Shown here: piece after piece, positions 1 to 11,129 of the stretch | How positions within the stretch are numbered: the stretch's first letter is position 1 | Layout: each line of letters begins with the position of its first letter | DNA from: Linnemannia elongata | Taxonomy: Eukaryota > Mortierellomycota > Mortierellomycetes > Mortierellales > Mortierellaceae | Reading direction: 5' to 3' | Length of the DNA: 64,000 bases | NCBI GenBank assembly: GCA_036320915.1 | Contig: JAXBDG010000004.1 | Location: forward strand, 2,294,001 to 2,358,000 | The notes under the pieces: generated by a model | Database searches by the model: none | What the model saw: the letters and a program-made list of their open reading frames with translations, nothing else | Told to the model about the DNA's origin: nothing | Position numbers and translations under genes: made by a program

Positions 1-1469
1 ACAAAGTGAGACGACAGTGATCCTCACCTGGAAACCAATCTGATTAGCGCCCAAGAGACCGTTCAGGACTTCAACGCGCTCTGTGGTGATAGAAAAGAAA
101 TTGGAATGAGCGTGATATTAGTCCAATATGTCTCAGTTGGTCGTTTTTCCCGATTGAATGTGCATGGCACAGGATGGAGAAAAAGTTCCCGCTGACATGA
201 TACTTACTGGGAAGACACCTGAAAATCTCTGACGAAGGGAAGGGCGCATGGATAAAGACACCGATCGCTGCGCCTGGCAACCTTTGACGCAACATATGAG
301 GCACCAACAGCAGATGGTAGTCATGAATCCACACTAGTGTCCACCGTGAGAAAAAATACGAAAAAGGAATAGGGGTGGTAAGAATCTATATGCATTTTCT
401 CACAGCTCCACAAGAGTAGTTGAGATGAAGGCACTTACCAACATCGCCAGGCTGGTATTGTTCGACAATGGCGTCGGCAAACTGCTGGTTGACAAAAACA
501 TAGTCATCCCAGTTCTTCTTTTCTTGACGGCCGTCTGTGGCCTCGTCCCAGAGGAGGTAATGGAACAATGGCCAGAGCACTGTGTTTCGATTTGCATATG
601 CAAGAAAGGCGGGGGAGTGGGGACAGGGGTCAAGTCAAGAGGGAGGTCAAAAATCAATTAGAATTTTTAGGGATTCGAAAAACAAGATATGAGCGAACAA
701 TGACATCGTTCGCATTCCCCTTATCATTTTCATCCATCCAAAGCCCCAATGGATAAACCACGCTTCGGTGTCACAATCCCCCCACAAACACACACACATA
801 CACACAAGTACAGAAGCAGCAGTTTATCTTACCAGTCTTGCAGTAGCCTTCGTAGTGTCCAGCTGCGCGGCTGTCCTCGAGAAAGATGGGAACAACGTTC
901 TCCTTCGCCCAGAGCTTATCCTTGAGGTTCTGCTTGTGCTCCTCGGTCAGGTTTTTGGAGGGGACAATGTATCCATCCTGGTCTGCGATCTCGCCAACCC
1001 ATCCGATCTGGATGGTCTCATAGTCCTTGTTCAGCGAAAGGATGCCGGAATACATGGCTGAATGGCCCCGTCTTGGATCAAGAATGCAATCGCCATCGAT
1101 CTCGCCTCCGCCACTATTGAGCCCATTGACTCCGTTGACGCCGTTGGGTGTGGTAGTGGCGTTATCGGACTCAATTGGTGGAGATGAAGCAGCAGGGTGA
1201 CGGGGAGCAGCAAAGGACGATCTTCTGTTGGTTGGGGAGCCAGCCCCGATGCTCGGCGTAGGTATTCCGTTAGGTCCGGTGCTGCTTGCTTGGCCTGTGC
1301 GGTCGATCAGGGTGCAGGCAAAGGGGATTTGGTGGGTGACATTGATGAGCCTTGGCCGTTCGCTGAGGACGATCTGTGCTGTCTCGGGCAGCTCGGTGAG
1401 AGGGACGGTCTTTGGAAAGCTGAAGGAGCTTGTTGAAGATGTCGAGTGGAAGGTGGCTATGGAGGACAT
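1..1469 (-). CDS. Trehalose-6-phosphate synthase family protein (GT20), 3' part outside window
   Basis: GT20 glycosyltransferases make trehalose-6-phosphate from UDP-glucose and glucose-6-phosphate in the cytosol; related subunits carry a C-terminal phosphatase or are regulatory. Coding exons are complement 833-1469, 439-579, 208-333 and 28-80; a GT donor follows at 26-27 and the rest lies off the left edge. The four exons join in phase and give the first 319 residues. Family motifs seen: LINVTHQIPF (about 41-50), HYEGYCK joined across the first intron to VLWPLFHY (about 206-221), WIHDYHLLLVP (about 261-271) and LLGANQIGFQ (310-319). The first 130 residues include a Ser/Thr/Pro-rich stretch, more like the Tps2/Tps3/Tsl1 subunits than the compact Tps1. 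Without the C-terminus I cannot say whether it is synthase, phosphatase or regulatory subunit. The start at 1469 is the first ATG of the open frame. Confidence 0.9.
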
Positions 1470-2824
1470 GTCTTGTATGTGTGCGTTTATGTTTGCTCTC
1501 TTGTAGATGGTGTTGTTGGGAGTACACAGTTCTTTGCTCGTTGGTAGTGGTGGTGAAGGCGGGAATGTGAATGTGTGAATTGTAAAAGAAAAGACAGAAA
1601 AAGCGAATGAGGAATGGAGGAATGAAGAATCGTTACAAGAGAAATAAAAAAAAAGGAAGAGATGGGTTAAGAAGTAAGAAGAGGCTAAAGAGAGAGACAG
1701 GGACAGGCACAGACACGGGTTATCGATATGAGAGAGAGAGAGGGAGAGTGCCCATCATTCTCATGAATTAGCTCGCTAAACTAAACTCGTTCGCTATCGG
1801 TGAGTGCGTGAGATAGATAGATAGAGACAACAGACATGCCGTACACGCACACAAAGGCACAAAGGCGAGGAAAAAAACAATGCTAGACCCGAATGAAATA
1901 GGGTTGGGGCACCCATTCACTGATGAACTAGTGACATCATAGCCTCCTTCCCTCCTCGTTTTACCTGTGCGGTGATTGCCCATATCTTCTCTCGTTGCTC
2001 TGTGCAGACCCGCATCGTCACCTCTTACCTCATTCCGACTGTACATGCCCCCTCCTCCCCTCCTCATCCCTCCTTATCTCACTCCATCGCCGTATCTATC
2101 TACGCCCAATGGTTTTTTTTTTACTTTTTGAAGGATCTATTACGTGCCCATGACCAGTTTCTCCAGGTTTGCATAGTTCGTTTCGCTTCCATATCTTTTG
2201 TTCTCCTTATCAATTACGCTTCTTTTCTTGACGAGTGGGTCAGGTACAACCTTTACCCTCTCTCAAAGAGCAATAGAGAGGTGCATGTACACCATACTTC
2301 AATTGGTTGGCCACCTAAGAAATAGCAACCTAGACAACACTCTCGTAGTCTAGAAAGCAAGTTAACACAGAGCTTGTTGCAGCAGGCAAGCTGCTAATTC
2401 CTTTGAGGAGCATCATGCCCCTTTCTGGTATCGCCACCAATTGATCAAATACCCACAAGAAAAGTGCATTTTGAATATATCGTTGATCGTCTCGCGGCAG
2501 ATGTGCATGTGAATAACTATGAAACTTGCGTTGCGTGGAATCTTACTCTGGCGAAGCAACAAGGCGATGATATGCCCTTTTCGCTACAAACAAACAGAAA
2601 AAATAAAATAAAATGAGTAAAAACGTTAATCGACGGTGGTCAAGACAATTAATCGTTGCAGAGTAGAGGCGTCATTTACTTCAAGAAATGCATTTTTACG
2701 TCAATTCAGTTGTGGTTGTTATCGCCATTTGATTCTTTTTTATTTTATTATTACTATGTGTGCTGAGCTCCGTTTTGTATGACATTCAACAAAAAGAACA
2801 AGTGTGTGTAAGGAAAGAGTGCAA

Positions 2825-2864
<40 letters not shown>

Positions 2865-3810
2865 GATGTCGATTGCTTCAAAAAAATTCATCTCTTTATG
2901 TCCATCCTGCCTGCTAACATCGCTTCCAGTTGGCCATTTGAAGGGAAAAGCGTAAGTAAAAAACACGTCAGTTTTCGTTTCGTGGATGTAGGCCGAAGCT
3001 ATCATGGGCTGTGTTTTACGAGACATCCAACTACTAAATATTCACAAGCGTTTCCTCCTAGTGAAGAAATAACGGGTTGAAGAAGTAAAGTAAGGAAGAA
3101 CAAAGAAAGAAACGAAGATTTTTTTCATAATAGACGTGAATGTCAATTAGCTCGCAGATATCATAGACAACTGATCGTTGCCCAAACATGAAGGGAGGAT
3201 GAGTTGGAGGCTACTCCTGCGTCCTTGTTTCTGTTCTCGCGTGTTCGTACAAGCTTGTGAACTGCTGCAGTACGAACTCTTGGAGGCAACGAAAGGAAAG
3301 CGGACTCTGTCAACGAGTGAGTTTTCCTATCGAATAGTTGCAAGATAAGCGATGACAATCTGTTCATGTCACATGTTTCCGTACTGGACGCGTGTGAACT
3401 CTAGCGAAACGCGTCGACCGCAAAAAAAAAAAAATGTTTTTTAGCATGATTTTTTTGAGCTTGTTTTCATTTTTTTTGGCTGAAAGTCAAAATATTTTTT
3501 TCGATTTTTCATTTTCGCTCGATTTCACTTCATTTTTGCTCTGATTTCATGCGACAGACGCGACGAAAAAATATTTTTTCATTTTTTGCTTTTTTTTTCA
3601 CCCTTTTTGCCTTTCTGCTCTCACTCCCGCTCCCGCTCCCTCTCCTCCCCCCCTTTTTTTTCCCAGTTCCACTCTTTTTCTGCTTTCTGTTTTCCCTTTT
3701 CCCACCTTCTCATCACTTTCTCTCTCATCACCTTTTCACTTTCCCTTTTGCCCTCATCAGCAAACAACCTCTCCTACATACCCTCACAACCACACACACT
3801 AATATCCACA
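1470..3810. other. Intergenic region between divergent GT20 and histone H1 genes
   Basis: I see no convincing gene here on either strand. The first 300 bases beside the GT20 start are rich in purine on the plus strand, that is, a pyrimidine-rich leader for the minus-strand gene. An uninterrupted run of 33 A lies at 2828-2860. The 200 bases before 3800 are strongly C/T-rich on the plus strand and look like the H1 promoter and leader. Short open frames at 1972-2325, 2760-3080 and 3161-3367 lack splice partners, family resemblance or coding-like composition. Confidence 0.6.
2828..2860. repeat. Poly-A homopolymer, 33 bp
   Basis: An unbroken run of A in the intergenic region between the GT20 and H1 genes. 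No target-site duplication or adjoining element was seen that would make it a retrotransposon tail. Confidence 0.9.
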
Positions 3811-4716
3811 ATGACCCAAGCTCGCACCAAGAAGGACGAAACCGCCGTCGCTGCTGCCCCCGTCGCCGATGCTCCCGTCAAGGCCGCCCCCGTCAAGAAG
3901 GCCAAGACCTCCACCCCCAAGAAGGAGTCTGAGCACCCTCCCTACAAGGTACGTTACATTCTCAACAAATAACAATCGATGTAGAGCTGATGGTGGTAAA
4001 TGGGCACATCGCATGGTTGCTAACATACTCTTCTCCACACTGCCCTCGCCCATGGTCTAATAGGAGATGATCATTGCTGCCCTTGTCCACCTCAAGGAGC
4101 GCAACGGCTCCTCCCGCCAGGCTTTGAAGAAGTACATCAGCGGCAACTACAAGGTTGGTGACAACTCTGACCAGCATTTCAACGCTGCCATCAAGCGCGG
4201 TGTCGAGGCCGGTGACTTCACCCAGCCCAAGGGCCAGTCCGGACCCGTCAAGCTCGCCAAGAAGGAGCCCAAGAAGAAGGAGGTCAAGGAGAAGAAGGAG
4301 CCCAAGGAGAAGAAGCCCAAGAAGGCCGCTGCCCCCAAGAAGGCTGTCGCTAAGAAGACTGCCACCAAGAAGGATGGTGCCAAGGTAATTGTCGCAAACC
4401 CGAGTCGTCTCTCTATACCAGACTGGAGACACTCTTTTTTTTTTTTCAAGGGTCGTGTGATTTTTCTGGAGGTCATTTGGTCTAATTTCTTTTCCCATTC
4501 GGCTCGTTTACCCTTTTTGTGTATATGTAGGCCACGCCTAAGAAGGCTACCGCTGTCAAGAAGGCCACCAAGAAGGCCGAGGCCAAGAAGCCCGCTGCCA
4601 AGAAGGCTGCTGCCCCCAAGAAGGCTGCTGCTCCTAAGGAGAAGAAGGCTAAGGCTGCTGCCCCCAAGGAGAAGAAGGCCAAGGCCCCCAAGGCCCCTAA
4701 GGCCCCTAAGGCTTAA
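3811..4716 (+). CDS. Linker histone H1
   Basis: Linker histone that binds the nucleosome dyad and linker DNA in the nucleus. Exons 3811-3948, 4064-4384 and 4531-4716, all GT-AG and all phase 0, give 214 residues. Residues about 42-112 form the winged-helix H15 domain ([17 protein letters not shown], then [10 protein letters not shown] and a [11 protein letters not shown] wing). The rest is a typical Lys/Ala/Pro-rich tail with repeated PKKA and KKA units, ending in AP-K-A-P-K repeats; the N-terminus is a short Lys/Ala/Pro arm. The first intron falls just at the N-terminal edge of the globular domain. A strong C/T-rich leader (3600-3790) and 'caca' before the ATG fit a highly expressed fungal gene. 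AATAAA lies at 5180-5185. Single-domain H1 of about 200 residues is normal for fungi. Confidence 0.96.
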
Positions 4717-5768
4717 GCGACTTTGAGGGTCTCTTTCGGAACACACGACACCGCCTCGAACAACACCGACAGAAAATGGAGGAAGAGGAGGAGGAGGAAG
4801 GAGGAGGAAATGGAGGAGGATAAACGCTGACAGGAGGAAAAAAACCTGAAAAGGATGTATTGGGGCTCCGAATTGACCGGCCGTTCATTATTATTTTTTT
4901 CTTTGCGTTTTTGTTTTGTATAATTTGCTTTCTTTTCTTTTCACATCGCCGTCAGCAATGGGGAGGACCATGGTCGCATCGCTTTTCGCTATTCCCCCTC
5001 CTTCTGTCGAGTATCTATTCTCAATCTCTTTCGCTCCTTCTTTTTCTGCTAAACTACTCTTTCTCTTATTCTCCGGTTGCTTCAATCCTCCCCTCTCTCG
5101 TTCTCTTGCTTTTCTTATTTTCTCTCTCTCTTGTACCAAAACTTGTATTTTGCTTTTGCTTTTCTTTTGCTTTACCGAAAATAAAACAAATTCCTAAAAA
5201 ATTCATTTTGTGCCATGGTTCGCATTCAATTGCTCTTTACAAAAAAGTATGAATAGATGGAACACACATTTGTGTCTGGTTAATGCATTGAGCACAACGA
5301 AGAGCTTCTTTTTCAGTGGCCAAAGGAGTGTTATTTTGTGGAAGGACAAAGGACAAGAACAACAACAAAAAAAGAACAAACCTTCTACCAGATCGTCCAG
5401 GGGACAGTGACTCAAACAAAAAAAAAAACTAAGCATGCGAGTCTGTGTTTTTTATGTGGATGTTTGAATGGTGCATTTTTTTGGCCTTGCAGAGCACGCA
5501 TGATATTCACCTCCTTTCGCGTCACCACATCCTTTCTTCCACACGAGGAAAAGACCTGCCTTGCTTGGAAGGAAGGACAGACCCTTGCTCACATAGAGGG
5601 GAGAGAAAGAGAGCGAGAGGACGCTTTGGGCCGTGTTTCCTCCTTCTCTCCTCTTTTTATCTTACTTCTCCCTTTTCACACCTTCTCTCACCCGTTTACC
5701 CATTCTCACAGTCATCTACACACTCTTTCACCGCACTTTTTACTACCAGACATAAACAAAACTAAACA
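4717..5768. other. Intergenic region, H1 3' side and EB1 promoter
   Basis: No gene seen. It holds a GA/GGA-rich stretch just after the H1 stop (4770-4830), a T/C-rich 3' region, an AATAAA at 5180-5185 and, from about 5630 to 5750, a C/T-rich leader before the EB1-family gene. Confidence 0.6.
5180..5185 (+). terminator. Candidate polyadenylation signal for histone H1
   Basis: AATAAA 464 bases after the H1 stop, following a T-rich 3' region. The distance is long for a fungal 3' UTR, so the signal is only a candidate. Confidence 0.35.
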
Positions 5769-7651
5769 ATGGGAGAAAGCAGAGTAGAGCTCATCTCCTG
5801 GGTCAACGAGCTCCTGGGCCTCGGATACACCAAGGTCGAGCAACTGGGTTCAGGTACGGTTCCATTCTTCCTGTTTTCACACTTCCGACTTGTTTTTGTC
5901 TTCCCATTCGTGGAAGACATACCTCCATGGACACTTTTGTGGTCAATGGCGAACAAAAAGAGACGCTCGAGGCACCGACCAAGACTATGAACTATCTGGG
6001 GTAGTTTTGCTTGAGCCAGCACTCGAGCAGGATACAGGAGACAAAGACGTTTTTTTTTTCAACTGGAGGTTCTCTTACTGGACTTGGCACTCTGACACTT
6101 ACCCGACCATCTTTTTTTTTTTTTTTTTTTTGCTTTGGTTGTCGCCCATAGGTGCCGCGTACGCTCAGATTATGGACTCTATCTATGGTAATAGAGATGT
6201 CTCTCAATGGTGTATCGTTGTTGGCAAGGTGCTTGAGGGAGAGATGCTTGATGGAGTTAAATAACTATCCAAAGACCACGACCTAAACAACAAACCTTGC
6301 TGCGTCTGTTTCTCATCTTTTATTTTGAACAAATAACGGCGCATGGTGGCATCTATTCGGTGACATAACATAAACTAACTAGGCGACCTTCCAATGAATC
6401 GCATCAAGTTTGCGACAAAGCACGAGTACGAGTATCTCGGCAACTACAAGGTTCTCCAGAACTGTTTCACGGCTCGCAAGATCGACAAGGTAAGAAAGAA
6501 TAAAAATGCCCATTCATGCGAGCAGGTTAAGGACAGGACAACATTCCTTGCAAAGCCTAGTCCTTTGTCAAATCCAAATCCATGTTGCTCAAAGTGCTCA
6601 CACACATACACAACAATTATCATTATCCTTCTTGTTCAATTCTTCAATTGTTTTTTGTGATGTTTTTTGCTGTAGGGTATCCCCATTGACCGCCTGATGA
6701 AGTGTAAGATGCAGGACAACCTCGAGTTTTTGCAGTGGTTAAAGAGGTATTGGGACCAGAACTTTTCTGGAGAGTATTACGATGCTGCTGCGCGTCGAGG
6801 AGCAGGAAACGAGCCTCCATCCAGCGGCAACGCCAATCGATCGACAACCGCCCCCACCAAGAGAGTCACCAGCGCTAGTATGTTTTATTTTTGTTTGCCT
6901 GAAAGTTTTCTGGCAGGTTTGCCTCGGAGAGGCTGCTGTATGAACGGTGCAAATCAGATTGGATGTATTGTATGCTAACTCCATCCCTCTCTCTTGTGTC
7001 AACCTTCACTACTATGACCATGATGACGAAATAGGCAATCGCTCGATGACTGGACGTGCATCGGCGCTTGCCAACACATCGCTACGAAACTCAAGTCCCG
7101 ACCACACTGTTGTCCTCAACCTTCAAAAGGAGCTTCAGGCAGAGCGAACGACAGTCGTTGCATTGGAGAAGGAGCGCGACTTTTATTTCGGCAAGCTAAG
7201 GGACATTGAGGTGTTGATTCAGCAAGATCTGGAGAAGAACCCCGAGGGAGCCGAGGTGGCCCTGTTGAAAGAGATCCAGGCTGTCCTCTACAGCACAGAG
7301 GTAAAGTGATAGAAGATAATGAATTGAGGAGAACATAAGGGGGTTTGGTTGGCTGGTTGGTTGATTGGTTGGTTGGCTCTTCCTCCTCCTCTTCCCCTCC
7401 TCCATTTCGCTTCCTCCAACTTCCCTCCTCCGATTCCCTGCCCCGTCTTGTCTCCCCCTTACTTTTCCCGTTCGTATCTAAAGGGGACGGGATCTAGTAG
7501 TGAATGTGAAAGAGGATGCCTGGTACTAACCGTAATGCCATGGCGCATTCTTACCTGCGTGCTTCTTTTATTACATTTATAGGAGGGATTTGAGATGCCC
7601 CCAGAGGAGCAGGCCTTGGGCGACAATGAGTACCCCGACGAGACGTTCTAG
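5769..7651 (+). CDS. EB1/Bim1/Mal3-family microtubule plus-end tracking protein
   Basis: EB1 proteins bind growing microtubule ends through a calponin-homology domain and recruit partners through a C-terminal EB homology coiled coil. Six exons: 5769-5853, 6152-6187, 6383-6489, 6676-6877, 7035-7300 and 7583-7651; phases agree throughout and give 254 residues. The CH domain spans about residues 3-106 (SRVELISWVNELL, LGYTKVEQLGSGAAY, HEYEYLGNYKVLQ, FLQWLKRYWDQNF). A Ser/Thr-rich basic linker follows. The EBH region is at about 168-231, with the diagnostic FYFGKLRDIE. The tail is short and acidic and ends in DETF, comparable in position to the EEY/F tail that CAP-Gly proteins bind in other EB1s. 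The 36-base exon 2 is very small but codes for conserved CH residues. The length is close to the usual 250-340. Confidence 0.96.
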
Positions 7652-8719
7652 AGTGTCGTTTTTTGAGGATTCAATTGCACTCTGCACTCATCGCATGGTA
7701 CCCAGCACATGGCACCCAGCACATGGCACCCCGCACAACACAACACAACATAAGGCGCGTTACCATTCGAAAACACCAACGTTTTTGAGGCTATCGATGA
7801 TCCCAACATCATGCAAAGAACAACAACAGTATCAAACGCCCGAACAAAAGAAAAAGAATAAAAAAGGCAAGGCATCACGACCCACCAATACCCAATGCTT
7901 CGCGTTCATTCTGAGAACCTGGACGACGGCAAGGCACATTGTCAGAGGGGGATCGGGTCTTTTTTTCAGGAGTTGGTTGCTTGGTTTTGGTACCTGCATG
8001 CGCGTCCTTGGGGACTCAAATAAGAAGTGAAAAAGAGGACTTGTTTAAGGTCTGTGAGGCATGAGTGAATGTAGATGTAGTAGGTGGTGGTTTTGGTGTT
8101 TTTTTTTCGTTGAACTTGAGCGTGATCCTTCACCCCCTTGTTTTCCCGAGGAAGCGAAGTGTGTTGTTGTTCTTGTGGGCAAGAAACATTGACCTGCTGT
8201 CTATTATCCAACATTCCAATCGTCAGAGTTGGTCCACTCCTTTTTTTTCGTGTCCTGTTTTCATGCTCTCTCTCGCTCTCTCTCGCTCTCTCTCAGTCTC
8301 TATGACGACAGTGCTGACATACCTCTGATGATGGTCAATATGGCAATGGGTTCGAGAGCTCTTCTCAGTCCGATTGAAGGCGAGTCTTTGTTCTCAGTGT
8401 GTTCTTTGCTTCGACCAGTTCAGACGATTTGTTTCTATTCAACTGCTGTTACTGTTATCAATCTCTTCCATTGCACTCTATCACTTCGTTCTGCCACCTA
8501 CTGCCAATCCCATCCACTCTGTCCATCCGTCATCATCATCAGCATCGCTTTCACTTGTGCCCTATCCTCTTGCTTCCTTCTCATTATTGTAAGTTGCTTG
8601 CACAAAAAAGAAACCCCTCTCTCATAAAGCATGAAGTTGAGGAAAAACTCGCCCTCGAACCCAGACACTATTGAATCCCTCGCCTCACTTTCCAGGCTGT
8701 TTGTTTTATTGTTGTTGTT

Positions 8720-8760
<41 letters not shown>

Positions 8761-9198
8761 GGTTGTTTCTCTCGGTTTCTCCACTTTTACACGCCTGACC
8801 ACGTCCTTGGTGGTTTATCGTCGTCGCATTGACATATTACATTCTATTGACCCTTTTTTTTGCTCGTTCTCTGCATCCCTCCTCTCTTGCCTCCTCCCCT
8901 TGCCTTTCTCCTCCCTTGATTTTTGATCCTCTTGCCTCTTTGCACTTTTTTCTTCTTCGACTGCTCCACCCATCCCTCTTTCCCCTATTTCGCCCATTGT
9001 ACCTTTCTTGTCTCTCTCACTCACTCTCTCGCTTCTTTCCCCTTCTCTCCCCTTCGCTCGTTCACTTGTCCTTCGTCCCCCTTCACCCCTCCATCCTCTC
9101 TCTACCCCTCCCACTCCTCGCACCGTGTGCAGAGGACAATCATCTCCAGACGGGGGTCACCAAGATCGTCGTACAAGGAAATAGGCATAATTTTCAAC
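7652..9198. other. Intergenic region with a (GTT)n microsatellite and RING-gene leader
   Basis: No gene recognised. It holds several short repeats of CACCCAGCACATGG near 7690-7735, CTCTCTCGCT repeats near 8265-8290, a GTT microsatellite at 8710-8763 and a long C/T-rich tract (8850-9120) that I read as the leader of the following RING gene. An open frame runs through the leader from 8923 into the gene, but its added residues are low-complexity pyrimidine-encoded sequence and are probably untranslated. Confidence 0.55.
8710..8763. repeat. (GTT)n trinucleotide microsatellite
   Basis: About 54 bases of GTT units with one TTTT interruption near the start, in the noncoding region upstream of the RING-H2 gene. 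CAG/CAA-type glutamine tracts are common in this window's genes, but this one lies outside any model. Confidence 0.85.
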
Positions 9199-11081
9199 AT
9201 GAAGGCAGTCCTGGCACTAACTGCGGAAGCACAAATACCACCTGCAGGAGCGTCCTCTCCAAGTCCGAATGGCGACCTAGACCTTCCTCATGGGAACAGC
9301 ACTCGTCATGCCACTGGCAGTGGTAGTGCGATTCCAAGTCATCTTCGGAACATAACCCACTCGTCACCACCGTTGTCACCCTTGACACCAACACCAGCAC
9401 GCGCCACCACTGGACGCACACGGCTCCACAGGAGAGAAGAGGAACCTTCTCTGGTCCCTCCCCTCGAACACTCACTGGATACGTCTTGCAAAATTTCGAT
9501 TCACCAAAACAACCACTACTCCGAACGACTTTGTTCGTCCTGTGGCCATCACAACAATACACCGCAGAACTACCATGATGGCAACCTGCATGGCAACCTG
9601 CACGGTGGCCAGGGTATCAGCAACTACTATAAGAGTAGTACGACGGCAACTGAAAACGACAACTGTGCCAGGCGGAAAAAACGGCACTCCCTGCCACCAA
9701 CAACTGGAACACCTTCGTTTGCTTCTGCTGCTGCAACCAACACAATACCATCAACCACCACTCCACCATCAATTCACACTACTTTATCATCTACCCCAAT
9801 ACCATCATCATCTTCATCACCGATACCCATCAATACTTGCAAGGATCGTGTCATTCGCTCTTCAACAACACCACCCAGAAATCCATCCGAAACTACTACT
9901 CGCACACCATCGCCCATGCTGCCCTCTTCCAACAACAACAACAACAACCAAGGCCATCGATCAATTGATGTTACTGGCGTCGATGGTTCAGGCATAGCAG
10001 GAGGAGCAGGAGCAACTGGAGGCAGCAGTAGTAAACGTCTCTCGATTTCGACACAACGCCAACTCCAACGCTCTAGTACAAGTCGTAACGCTGCGTCACC
10101 AATTGCTCTTGCAGGACTAGGCGGATCGAGCAACAGCGGATCGAGCGTTGTTGGGATGAACCAGAATATCGCCTGGCCTGGTCATGCACAGTCGACATTA
10201 TTGGCAGGAGACAGTGGAGTGGAAGGACAGCGGAAACCCAACACAGTCTTGTTATCCTCGTATTCGTCTTCAACGTCAACGTCGTCCCTCACTAGGAAAT
10301 ACGAGCCTACCTCCAAAGGGACTGACCATTCGGCCAACACTCCCGTCCAGCGACAACAACCCCACTCAGGAACGATCAATGGATCTGGCCTTCAACAACA
10401 ATCCGATCGTCAATCGCAACCCTCTTCTCCTGCAACAGCGGCAGCAACAGCCACAACGATTGGTTCGATTTTCCTGCAACAGAACAGTAATACCACAGAG
10501 ATGGACACGTTCTCAGAGACCCACAGTGGAGTCATAATGGCCTACCCCAACACCTCTTCCTCGCATCAGGCCAACACCATGGACAACGGACCCGGATGTA
10601 TTGGACTGAGCGACTTTGTGCGGTCCCTGTTCTCTCAATCACTCCTCTCTCGACTCTACTCCCATCGACCTCGTTTCTCAAGTGTCAGTCTTGGAACTTC
10701 CTCTTGGTCCGTCCTGAGGTATGGCGTTTTGTTTTTTTCCTTACTCCGTGAAGGCGGGAAAGGAGGACATTCGACTGTGCTCCTTTTTTTTTGGGTGGGT
10801 GCGTGGGTTTTCTGCTGTTTTCCTGCCGCGCATTGTATACGCCCAAATGCATCACACCCGCAAGCATGCGCGCCATGACCCCATTGCGTAAATGCTTTTG
10901 TGATTTTCTCCGCACACAATGTGCTAGACCCCAAAGGGAAACTTCTTTCCTTCGTGTGCACTTGGCTTATTTTTCATCCTATTTTCCTTTCTTTTCTAGG
11001 ATCTTCAACACCTGCCATCTCCTCTATCTCATCCCAGTGACAACCATAACAATTGCCCAACTTGTCACTGCAGAGTAAGTA

Positions 11082-11129
<48 letters not shown>

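Noticed and set aside
2828..2860. Poly-A run as a possible retrotransposon tail
   Set aside because: No upstream reverse-transcriptase-like sequence, no target-site duplication and similar runs elsewhere in promoters.
3161..3367. Minus-strand open frame of 68 codons
   Set aside because: It has no splice partners, no recognisable family and ordinary AT-rich intergenic composition.
8265..8290. CTCTCTCGCT tandem units as a possible CRISPR-like or regulatory array
   Set aside because: They are short perfect simple repeats with no spacers, in a C/T-rich region.
8923..9198. In-frame N-terminal extension of the RING-H2 protein
   Set aside because: The extension is translated C/T-rich leader (Phe/Ser/Leu/Pro). 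The ATG at 9199 begins the compositionally different coding part.
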